Shown one piece after another: positions 45,862 through 53,528 of a stretch of 64,000 bases of DNA. The position numbers were made by a program, and so were the translations under genes. The notes beneath the pieces were generated by a model, which made no database searches, was not told the origin of the DNA, and saw only the letters and a list, made by a program, of their open reading frames with translations. Source of the stretch: Anaerolineae bacterium. GTDB lineage: Bacteria; Chloroflexota; Anaerolineae; Aggregatilineales; Phototrophicaceae. The stretch covers positions 29,941 to 93,940 of the forward strand of contig JAFLCG010000019.1 in assembly GCA_017303635.1 (NCBI GenBank). The letters are read 5' to 3'. The number at the start of each line of letters is the position of its first letter. Positions within the stretch are counted from its first letter, which is position 1.

Positions 45862-46982
45862 GTTCCTGCCCCTCCAAGGAATTGCACCGCAAACACCGCC
45901 AGAGCGAGCTGCACGAAGTTATAGACGAAGTGCGCGATGATGCAGGCGGTCGTACTTTGCCGCTTGCGGAGTACGCCGAGGCCAAGCGATACAACCAGGA
46001 TAATCAGGGTCGCGGGGGTCAAGGTGTATTGGATATGAACCAGCACGAAATAAACACTGGACAGGATCAATCCAAAGATTGGCTGCAGCGCGCCGCGAAA
46101 CAGGATTTCCTCACCCACCGCTGCGGTGAAGGCAACCGCAAAAGCCAGGGGCAGCGTATTAAAAGACCGTGCCAGCAATTCGGAGGCGGCAGTTTGTTCC
46201 GCCATGACTTCCGGTGGCACCAGGGCCGACCAAGCCGTGACCAAGACGATCAACACGCCGTACAGGCCGAGGCCAACCGCCACCCCCCAGGCTACATCGC
46301 TCAGGGTCGGCAGGCGAAGCCCAAGCCGTTGTAATGAGTCGGTCAGGTTACGTCGAATGGCGAATCCGATCGCCAGAAAGGCAACCGCTATGAACAGCAC
46401 CATCTGGAAGATCAAATCCTGTACACCGACCGTCACCTGTTCGAACTGAGTCGCTAGTCCACTCAATCCGCCCAGGAAAGCCAATTGGCCGATGGTGATA
46501 ACCAGCAACAGCATCATTAACCCAACACCGGCAATATGAACCTGCGACAGTGGGTTAAAGCCGCCACTGGTCACTTTGGAAATGAGCATCCTGAAACCGG
46601 CGCTGTGCAGAGTAGCTAATGAAATGAGCGCCATGAGGATCCCAATGACCATGACACTGACAGCCAAGGTCATATCTAATGGCCCAAAGTTCGCCCCTAA
46701 TCCCCCGACTTGATCAGAAAAGGCTGGCGAATTCGTCGCAACCGCAATCAACAGGATCATGAGTGGGAACAAAACCAGGATGGCGATCACACCATAGTTC
46801 AGCATGTAGAGCAGGATGGAGGACTGCTGCCGGACTCGGTGCTGGGCATCTTCAAAGCCGGCACCAGCCAGAATTGCCACATGCTCGGTACGGGTTGCTT
46901 CTGCCTGATTGGCTTTGAACAGCAGCGTGCCGATGTAACCGATAATCACGGCTCCAATAATGAGTAGCGTGAAAACATCCAT
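45858..46982 (-). CDS. CPBP-family intramembrane metalloprotease
   Basis: This 374-residue protein has about eight membrane segments. The CPBP/CAAX active site is seen as AAVGEEILFRGALQPIF near residue 290, a His in YFVLVHIQYTL and another in IIAHFVYNF. The family includes Rce1-type prenyl proteases and bacteriocin self-immunity proteins. Its stop overlaps the start of the next gene by 4 bases (ATGA), so the two are likely partners. Confidence 0.88.
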   Translation of the reverse strand: MDVFTLLIIGAVIIGYIGTLLFKANQAEATRTEHVAILAGAGFEDAQHRVRQQSSILLYMLNYGVIAILVLFPLMILLIAVATNSPAFSDQVGGLGANFGPLDMTLAVSVMVIGILMALISLATLHSAGFRMLISKVTSGGFNPLSQVHIAGVGLMMLLLVITIGQLAFLGGLSGLATQFEQVTVGVQDLIFQMVLFIAVAFLAIGFAIRRNLTDSLQRLGLRLPTLSDVAWGVAVGLGLYGVLIVLVTAWSALVPPEVMAEQTAASELLARSFNTLPLAFAVAFTAAVGEEILFRGALQPIFGLILSSVYFVLVHIQYTLTPATLIILVVSLGLGVLRKRQSTTACIIAHFVYNFVQLALAVFAVQFLGGAGT

Positions 46983-47044
46983 GCCAGATCATATCCTTGC
47001 TTGAATAGGTCTTTATCATAGCATAGGCTCTCGCGAGTCCGGCA

Positions 47045-47073
47045 TTGACCCTGACCGGGGCCTATGTTAGGAT
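47045..47073 (+). promoter_or_regulatory. Promoter of the tRNA-Ser pair
   Basis: TTGACC (47045-47050) and TAGGAT (47068-47073) are separated by 17 bases, 12 bases before the first tRNA. Confidence 0.6.
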
Positions 47074-47084
47074 TTGAGCGTCCA

Positions 47085-47171
47085 GGAGGGATGGCCGAGT
47101 GGTTTAAGGCGCTGGTCTTGAAAACCTGTGTATCCGTCAGGGTACCGTGGGTTCGAATCCCACTCCCTCCG
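47085..47171 (+). tRNA. tRNA-Ser (anticodon TGA)
   Basis: Acceptor arms GGAGGGA and TCCCTCC, the D-arm region TGGCCGAGTGG, the anticodon loop CTTGAAA (TGA), a long variable arm and GGTTCGAATCC are all present. The 87-base length and long variable arm are typical for tRNA-Ser. The 3' CCA is not encoded. Confidence 0.95.
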
Positions 47172-47204
47172 CCTGGTCAGCCAATCCTGTTATATGTTCC
47201 CCAC

Positions 47205-47293
47205 GGGGGGGTGCCAGAGTGGTCGATTGGGGCCGCCTGCTAAGCGGTTATCCTCCGCAAGGGGGATCGCAGGTTCGAATCCTGTCCCTCCCG
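47205..47293 (+). tRNA. tRNA-Ser (anticodon GCT)
   Basis: The acceptor stem of seven G bases pairs with CCCTCCC, the anticodon loop is CTGCTAA (GCT), and a long variable arm and GGTTCGAATCC T-arm are present. It follows the first Ser tRNA by 33 bases and shares its promoter. CA follows the discriminator G. Confidence 0.95.
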
Positions 47294-47300
47294 CATACGA

Positions 47301-47344
47301 GAAAAAGGCCTTTCCGAAGATGTTGGAAAGGCCTTTTTCTTGTC
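47301..47344 (+). terminator. Strong terminator after the tRNA pair
   Basis: A perfect 15-base stem, GAAAAAGGCCTTTCC with its complement, over a 9-base loop ends in TTTTTCTTGT. It closes the tRNA transcript. Confidence 0.85.
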
Positions 47345-47394
47345 TGAGCGATTGTTAGAATCCGGTTCACCTGTTGCGGTGTGTGGTTCCTCAC

Positions 47395-49125
47395 TCAAAA
47401 TGGATTGATCGTGATCTCTCCCCAATAACCGTTGTTCCACATGCCTCCATCATCTTGATTCAGCAACTCAAGCCATACTGTTTGCCCCGCAAAGGCTGAC
47501 AAATCAAAAGACAGTTCAATCCAACCAGTCGGAGCAGTCTCAGGCCCAATGAGAATCTCAGAGATTGATTGACCATTAATGATAAGACTAAACCGCCACT
47601 CACCACGAGGATAATGCCCAACTGTGATTTGAAGCGAAGGTGCTGTATCTGAAAGTTGAACGTTCGTGATCAAGCGGCATGGTGTAGCCTCAGCGAGTGG
47701 TTGGGTCAGCAGGACATTCGGCCGACCGAGTAATACGGGGTATAGACCAAACAGGTCGTCCTGCACGCAGCCGATGGCAGCCCACCCAGGCGCAAAACGT
47801 GCAACATCCCGCGCGAAGCTACGCGGCGCATCGAATCGGATCTGAGACATCTCCTCAGCCGTATAGTAACTCCCTGTGATCGGCCCATGTTCCCACGACT
47901 GGACAAATGGACTGGTGACGGGAACTTGCAGCGGTATGAGGAATACCTCATCCCCTACCAAATCAACTTCTGTAGCGCCACCTGCAATGACGATAGATTG
48001 GCGCGCAAGCCGTTCACTCACTTCAATCAAATCGTCAAAACGATAGTTGGTGTAGCTAAAGTGGGCGTTCGTATCCAACCCGATTGTGAATGCATTCATC
48101 ACTGCTTCGTAACCCAAAGCCACTGCCAAAATCCCCCCGACAGTGGCTGGGTTACAGTCGGAGTCCTGTCCGGCACGCATCGCTATGGTCATTGAGTCCA
48201 GCAGATCACCACCCCCATACAAGAGACCCATCACCACAAAGGCACCATTGATCTTGGCGTCAATATTGAATTCGCGAGGCGTACCAGCGGCCTCATTACT
48301 GGCGTAGCGGCGATAGGCCGGATTCAGGTTGTACTGGTCATTGATGCGGGTCCAAGTAGCCTGCCAGTCCGTCGGCGATTGCTGCCACCAGGCGATCACA
48401 TTGCGGATCGCTTCTGCATACTGGCTCTCCGGGGGGATACAGTTCAGGCCTGCCTGAACAATTGTGAGAGGCTCGGTCTGAAAAAACGCCTCAGCATACA
48501 TGCAGGCCACGAACTGACCGGCATATAGCCCATCCCCATAGTTCATGATTCCGCCGAAGGTTTCACCCAGGGCGATAGCACGGTTGGGCATTCCTGGAGA
48601 AATTAATCCCGCAAAATCTGCCTCGATCTGAAAGTCGATGTCATCAGAATAGGCGCTGAAGACCGGGTGACCGGAATCGGGAGGTGCAATTCCGGCACGC
48701 AGATTATCACGGGCAGCCAGGTTGGCAAACCACAGTTGGTACTCACTGTTGGCAAAGTCAATTCCGGCCTGCCCTGCAGATGCTTCCAAACCATGCGTAT
48801 CGAGCGTCTGCAGGAAAGTCATCTCGACGTACAAGTCATCCTGTTCAAATGCTTCATTAATCATGCCTGCGTAGATCGGAGGTACTTCGGCTTCCGGGAT
48901 CATGCGGCCCAGGTAACGGAATTCGGTTGGCTGCCCATAGGACACGCCAAACATTTGGCCGAGCCAACCGGCGATCATCTTTTGGCGATAGGTCTCGGCA
49001 GGTAACCGGCGAAACGCGCCAGAGTCGCTGACGAGTGGCGTGACCAACGAAGGGTAAGCCAAGACTTGAAGAGCAGCCATCAAGACAAAAGCAGTCGTCA
49101 GGATGACCAGTAACGTCCGTCTCAT
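47395..49125 (-). CDS. Secreted ADP-ribosylglycohydrolase-fold protein
   Basis: This 576-residue protein has a signal peptide (MRRTLLVILTTAFVLMAALQ). The DraG-like domain (about 45-390) has an N-terminal metal motif in QDDLYVEMTFLQTL and the C-terminal GQDSDCNPATVGG, the analogue of the family's GGDTDT. These are the residues that bind two metals in ADP-ribosylglycohydrolases. A C-terminal beta-sandwich (about 480-576) includes WIELSFDLSAFAGQTVWLEL. A secreted member with a carbohydrate-like C-terminal domain is unusual for an enzyme that would act on ADP-ribosylated protein. It is divergent from the LacI gene and shares its regulatory region. ATG at 49125 has AGGAAGG upstream. Confidence 0.85.
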   Translation of the reverse strand: MRRTLLVILTTAFVLMAALQVLAYPSLVTPLVSDSGAFRRLPAETYRQKMIAGWLGQMFGVSYGQPTEFRYLGRMIPEAEVPPIYAGMINEAFEQDDLYVEMTFLQTLDTHGLEASAGQAGIDFANSEYQLWFANLAARDNLRAGIAPPDSGHPVFSAYSDDIDFQIEADFAGLISPGMPNRAIALGETFGGIMNYGDGLYAGQFVACMYAEAFFQTEPLTIVQAGLNCIPPESQYAEAIRNVIAWWQQSPTDWQATWTRINDQYNLNPAYRRYASNEAAGTPREFNIDAKINGAFVVMGLLYGGGDLLDSMTIAMRAGQDSDCNPATVGGILAVALGYEAVMNAFTIGLDTNAHFSYTNYRFDDLIEVSERLARQSIVIAGGATEVDLVGDEVFLIPLQVPVTSPFVQSWEHGPITGSYYTAEEMSQIRFDAPRSFARDVARFAPGWAAIGCVQDDLFGLYPVLLGRPNVLLTQPLAEATPCRLITNVQLSDTAPSLQITVGHYPRGEWRFSLIINGQSISEILIGPETAPTGWIELSFDLSAFAGQTVWLELLNQDDGGMWNNGYWGEITINPF

Positions 49126-49198
49126 GTGCGTGGATTCCTTCCTGTCCAGGTGCCCTATTTCCGGCATTAGGTTGACAACCCCATAGCACCGCGATATG

Positions 49199-49231
49199 CT
49201 ATTGATACGTATCAGTTATACGTATCAATAG
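49199..49231. promoter_or_regulatory. LacI-type double operator between divergent genes
   Basis: Arms CTATTGATACGTAT and ATACGTATCAATAG enclose five bases. Inside are TGATACGTATCA (perfect) and TTATACGTATCA, whose centres are 13 bp apart. The site lies between the DraG-like gene and the lacI gene, just upstream of a possible -10 TATACT (49236-49241). Confidence 0.75.
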
Positions 49232-49263
49232 TGAGTATACTTTATTTTTCTTGAGAGACTACT

Positions 49264-50286
49264 GTGACTGCCAAGAAGAAACGTCCCACTCAAGCTGATG
49301 TCGCAGAACGCGCCAATGTATCCCAGGCGATGGTTTCCTACGTCATCAACGATAATCCCAGCATCTCGATCCCAGATGAGACCCGGCAACGTATACGGGA
49401 CGCGATGGCCGAACTGAGTTATGTACCCAATATCACGGCACGGCGGCTGCGTTCAAGCAAGACGTACACGATAGCGGGTGTCATCCCGGACATCACTAAC
49501 CCGTTTTATCCAGCATTCGAGCGCGGTATCCAGGATACGGTCAACCGCTATGGCTATGACCTGGTCATGTACAACACAGATGGCAAGGTGGAGCAGGAGC
49601 GCAAGTGCCTGGATTCGTTACTGCAGGGACGGGTCGATGGTGTTGTAGGCGTTTTCTTCCACATGCGGACAAATGACCTCACCGCGCTCATCGAGCAGCA
49701 GATTCAGGTGGTACGGCTAGAAGCCATGCCGAAACGCCCCGGTGAGCTGCCGATTGACAACATTTATGTCGATAACGCGGCAGCAGCCAAGACCGCCGTT
49801 GAACTGCTCATCCATCAGGGGCATTCGCGGATTGCGATGCTCACCAGTCAGGAAGGACCTGCGCGCTTCCGCGAGATGGGCTACCAAGAAGCGTTAACGG
49901 CGCATGGCATCGAGGCTACCAACGCCATGATGAGTTCAGGGGCCTACAGCGAAGACGGTGGCTATACGGCTATGCAAAACCTCCTACAGCGGGGAGACCG
50001 CCCTTCCGCAGTCTTTGCCGCAAATGACCTGATGGCGATGGGCGCAATGATCGCCATCCGCGAAGCCGGTCTCTCGATTCCGCGTGATATTGCCATCGTT
50101 GGATTTGACGACATCCCGGCTGCCAAGCTGGTCTTCCCCGCCCTCACGACAGTTGCCCAATTCCAGCACGCGCTCGGTCAGCGCGCAGCCGAAATGCTCA
50201 TGGAACGGTTGAATGGTCAAGTTGAGAACAGGGGGCGAAGCATTGAGATGCCATACCACCTGATTGAGCGCGACTCGACGCGCTGA
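49264..50286 (+). CDS. LacI-family transcriptional regulator
   Basis: This 340-residue repressor has an N-terminal helix-turn-helix (TQADVAERANVSQAMVSYVI) and hinge helix, then a periplasmic-binding-like sugar-sensing domain. GTG at 49264 follows GAGAG. It lies upstream of and in the same direction as the sugar ABC genes. The double operator lies 33 bases upstream of its start, so it probably represses itself and the divergent DraG-like gene; whether read-through also covers the ABC genes is unknown. The inducer is unknown. Confidence 0.9.
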   Translation: MTAKKKRPTQADVAERANVSQAMVSYVINDNPSISIPDETRQRIRDAMAELSYVPNITARRLRSSKTYTIAGVIPDITNPFYPAFERGIQDTVNRYGYDLVMYNTDGKVEQERKCLDSLLQGRVDGVVGVFFHMRTNDLTALIEQQIQVVRLEAMPKRPGELPIDNIYVDNAAAAKTAVELLIHQGHSRIAMLTSQEGPARFREMGYQEALTAHGIEATNAMMSSGAYSEDGGYTAMQNLLQRGDRPSAVFAANDLMAMGAMIAIREAGLSIPRDIAIVGFDDIPAAKLVFPALTTVAQFQHALGQRAAEMLMERLNGQVENRGRSIEMPYHLIERDSTR

Positions 50287-50366
50287 AAGGAGTGATTGCA
50301 ATCAGATCAATCTGAGCATAACCAATCCACATTTTTCTGTAATGCCTATTCTTCTGGAGCATTCTC

Positions 50367-51692
50367 ATGAACCGAAAAACGTTGTTCGTATTACTGACAC
50401 TATTCACTTTGCTCTTCGGCGGTACGATCTCCGCGCAAGAAGTCACCACCGTGACCTGGTGGACCGAGGATTATGTCGATATTGATGCGTTGAATGCGCT
50501 ACTGGTTGAGCCGTTCAATGCGGCCAACCCCAGCATCAAGCTAGAAGTCATCCCCCAGACTTCGTTGGATGAAGCTGTACGCACCGCCTTTGCAGCCGGC
50601 AGCGCACCGGACATCCTGCAAACCCCCGGGGCGTCTTTCATCGGCGAGTTCGTCGATGCCGGTCTGGTCTATCCTCTCAGCAGCGCCGCGGCTGAACTGG
50701 GTTGGCAAGAGAAACTGCTGCCCTGGGCTTACGAGTCGGGCATTCTGAATGGTGAACTGTACAGCATTCCGCTGACCTTCGAATCCATGATCCTGATGTA
50801 CAACAAGACGCTGTTCGAAGAGAACGGTTGGACTGCCCCTACGACCTTCGAAGAACTGCAGGCCATCGCTGAAGCTGCCCAGGCGCAGGGGATCAACCCA
50901 TTTGGTTATGGCAACAGTGGGTTCCAGCCAGCCAATGAACATGTGGTCGGTGTGTACCTCAACAACTATGCCGGCGCGGAGAACGTTTACGCGGCCCTCA
51001 CCGGCGAAAAGTCGTGGACAGACCCGGAATTCGCTGAAGCAATCGAACTCCTCCGCGGCCATATGGCGGATGTCAACTGGTTCAATGACAGCCTGGAAAC
51101 CTGGTTCGCCTATGGCTGGAATGAGCAATGGACGGCACTCTCCACCCGTGAGTCGGCGATGATGATCATCGGCACATGGGGCTTCCGTGGAGCAGATGAA
51201 TTCTTTGGTGAAACCACCGACGAATGGGACTGGGCACCGATCCCGCCATTCTCCTCCAATCTGCCCGAATACAACTACATGCTGGCGACGGGCAGCACTC
51301 TCTCGGTCAACGGGCAGTCGGCAAATCCTGAAGCGGCTATTGCCGTGCTTGACTTCCTGTACAGCGACCCGGCACGCGTTCTGCAGATTGCCTCCGGTTA
51401 CAACTACGGTGAATTCGTTGTGCCATTAAAGTTCGCCGCCGAAGACTTCCCCGAAGGAACGGATGAACGCATTGCGCGCTTTTATGCCGATTTCGGTGCG
51501 GTCACGGCAGAAGGACGTGTTGGCTATACAACCTGGACCTTCTGGCCTGCGGATGCCGATGTCCAACTTTGGCAGGAAATCGAAAACGTCTGGTACGGCG
51601 AAATGACTGTGGAGACCTACCTGGCCAATCACCAGGCGGTCTGGGATGAAGCCCGCGCTGATGGCGCTGTCCCCCCGATCCCTACGCGTTAG
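50367..51692 (+). CDS. Extracellular sugar-binding protein (ABC family 1)
   Basis: This 441-residue protein has a signal peptide ending around ISAQ and no lipobox Cys. TVTWWTEDYVDIDALNALLV and GSAPDILQTPGASFIGEFV are typical of family-1 solute-binding proteins (MalE/UgpB type). It would deliver an oligosaccharide or glycoside to the permeases that follow. It lies 80 bases after lacI. A hairpin separates it from the first permease gene, which is common where the binding protein is made in excess. Confidence 0.88.
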   Translation: MNRKTLFVLLTLFTLLFGGTISAQEVTTVTWWTEDYVDIDALNALLVEPFNAANPSIKLEVIPQTSLDEAVRTAFAAGSAPDILQTPGASFIGEFVDAGLVYPLSSAAAELGWQEKLLPWAYESGILNGELYSIPLTFESMILMYNKTLFEENGWTAPTTFEELQAIAEAAQAQGINPFGYGNSGFQPANEHVVGVYLNNYAGAENVYAALTGEKSWTDPEFAEAIELLRGHMADVNWFNDSLETWFAYGWNEQWTALSTRESAMMIIGTWGFRGADEFFGETTDEWDWAPIPPFSSNLPEYNYMLATGSTLSVNGQSANPEAAIAVLDFLYSDPARVLQIASGYNYGEFVVPLKFAAEDFPEGTDERIARFYADFGAVTAEGRVGYTTWTFWPADADVQLWQEIENVWYGEMTVETYLANHQAVWDEARADGAVPPIPTR

Positions 51693-51712
51693 CTGCCCGA
51701 CGCAGTTACCCA

Positions 51713-51735
51713 GGGAGGCCGCATGGCGGTCTCCC
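51713..51735 (+). promoter_or_regulatory. mRNA hairpin between binding protein and permease
   Basis: GGGAGGCCGC and GCGGTCTCCC pair with one G-U over a 3-base loop, 20 bases after the binding-protein stop and before the GTG and its CAGGAGG. It probably stabilises or partly ends the upstream mRNA. Inference. Confidence 0.55.
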
Positions 51736-51757
51736 TTCGTGAACAGGAGGACTTCCC

Positions 51758-52687
51758 GTGGCAGAGTCTGTTCTCATACCGAAATCGAATAGTCAGCCGG
51801 TCAAGGTGAAGCAAGGGCAGTCCTTCTGGCCGACCTTAGGGCGCTGGTCATTCATCCTTCCGCTGCTGATCATTAACTTGATTATCGTCATCATTCCATC
51901 CGTCTTCGGTCTGCTCCTAGCTTTCACTGATTGGTCAGGGTACGGCCCCATCAATTTCATCGGCTTGGACAATTTCTCAAAACTCTTCCAAGATGCCATC
52001 TTCTTTAAGTCGCTGAGCAATAACCTCATCTGGACGGCTTTGTTCCTGACTGTCCCCATCGCAGTTGGTTTGCTCGGCGCATACATGCTATCCGGCATCA
52101 AGCGCGGGCAAATCCTATTTCGGGTCATTTTCTTTTTGCCATATGTATTTGCCAGCGTCGTCAATACGCAAATCTGGCGTCAAATCCTGCATCCGCGTGT
52201 GGGCATCGGCCCGATTCTGGCGGACTACGGAATCCCCTTCCTGGACTTCCCGATCTTCGGCACCCGGGAAACGGCCTTATTCGCGGTGGCTTTCGTGGAC
52301 GGATGGCATTTCTGGGGTTTCCTGGTGATTTTATATTTGGCTGCTATGACCGCCGTAGATGCGGAGCTGTATGAAGTGGCGCGCCTGGATGGGGCGAGCC
52401 GTTTCCAGCAGTTTCGGTTTGTCACGCTGCCGAGCATCCGCCCGACGCTGGTCTTCACCATCCTGATGATTACGATCTGGTCTTCACTGGTATTTGATTA
52501 CGTGTTCATCATGACGGGCGGCGGCCCTGCCAATTCGTCCGAGGTGATGGGTACCTATTTGTATCAGAACGCCTTCCAACGGTTTGATGTCGGGTATGCG
52601 GCTTCGGTCGGCGTGATGATGAGCCTATGGGTGATGCTGGCTGTTGCGGGATTTGTCTATCTGCGCCGCAGAGGATGGGATATTTAA
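51758..52687 (+). CDS. Sugar ABC transporter permease (MalF type)
   Basis: This 309-residue protein has six membrane segments. The EAA loop is in YEVARLDGASRFQQFRFVTL PSIRP; FDYVFIMTGGGPAN follows. This matches the MalF/UgpA permease group. GTG at 51758 is placed by CAGGAGG (51744-51750). It forms a pair with the next gene; no ATPase is encoded in the cluster, so a shared MsmK-type ATPase is implied. Confidence 0.9.
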   Translation: MAESVLIPKSNSQPVKVKQGQSFWPTLGRWSFILPLLIINLIIVIIPSVFGLLLAFTDWSGYGPINFIGLDNFSKLFQDAIFFKSLSNNLIWTALFLTVPIAVGLLGAYMLSGIKRGQILFRVIFFLPYVFASVVNTQIWRQILHPRVGIGPILADYGIPFLDFPIFGTRETALFAVAFVDGWHFWGFLVILYLAAMTAVDAELYEVARLDGASRFQQFRFVTLPSIRPTLVFTILMITIWSSLVFDYVFIMTGGGPANSSEVMGTYLYQNAFQRFDVGYAASVGVMMSLWVMLAVAGFVYLRRRGWDI

Positions 52688-52688
52688 C

Positions 52689-53522
52689 ATGCTTAAGCAG
52701 CAGCGCGCCCAATCGGTGTTGCCCAACTATATTGTTCTCTCCATGCTGGCGCTTTTCGCACTGGTTCCGATCATCATCCTGTTCATGAACTCGGTCAAAA
52801 CCACGGTCGAGATAGGTCGCAATCCAATCGGGTTTCCCCAGGAAATCCGCCTGGATAACTACCTGGAAGCCTGGGACGAGGGCGGCTATAGCAATACGAT
52901 CCGCAACAGCTTCATCATGATGAGCGCGACCATCGTGGTTTCACTGACAGTGGCGGGGTTCGCCGCCTATGCGTTGGCCCGGCTGAAGCTGCGCGGTTCT
53001 TCGTTGATTGCGTTCTACTTTCTGGTCGGCACCAGCGTTCCGCCGCAGTTATTCATGGTTCCGCTGTTTGTCATGTGGCGCCAGTTCGGATTAATCAACA
53101 CCCACCTGGGATTGATCATCATCTATGTCGGCCTCTACTCGCCGTTTGCAACCTATCTGCTTCGTTCGTATATGGTCAGCCTGCCAGAAGAATTCATTGA
53201 GGCAGCACGCATCGACGGCGCGAACCACTGGCAGGTGTTCCGCAGCATCATCCTGCCGCTTTCATGGCCGGGTTTCCTGACCGCTGGCCTGGTAATCGGC
53301 CTCAACGTCTGGAATGAATTCCTGTTTGCCGTCACCTTCCTACCAGACCCATCGCTTAAGCCGGTAGCGACCAGCCTATTTGAATTCCAGGGGCGTTTCA
53401 GCCGCGACTGGGGGCTGACCAGCGCTGGTTCGGTGATTATGGTCATTCCCATCATTGTGCTTTTCTTGCTCTTACAGCGGCGCTTCATCGAAGGGCTGAC
53501 ACAGGGCGGACTTAAGGGATAA
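52689..53522 (+). CDS. Sugar ABC transporter permease (MalG type)
   Basis: This 277-residue MalG/UgpE-type permease has the EAA loop FIEAARIDGANHWQVFRSII followed by PLSWPGFLTAG, six membrane segments and a final GLTQGGLKG. The ATG at 52689 is 1 base after the previous stop, so translation is coupled; upstream starts would run into the preceding gene. It works with the preceding permease. Confidence 0.92.
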   Translation: MLKQQRAQSVLPNYIVLSMLALFALVPIIILFMNSVKTTVEIGRNPIGFPQEIRLDNYLEAWDEGGYSNTIRNSFIMMSATIVVSLTVAGFAAYALARLKLRGSSLIAFYFLVGTSVPPQLFMVPLFVMWRQFGLINTHLGLIIIYVGLYSPFATYLLRSYMVSLPEEFIEAARIDGANHWQVFRSIILPLSWPGFLTAGLVIGLNVWNEFLFAVTFLPDPSLKPVATSLFEFQGRFSRDWGLTSAGSVIMVIPIIVLFLLLQRRFIEGLTQGGLKG

Positions 53523-53528
53523 CGCGAA

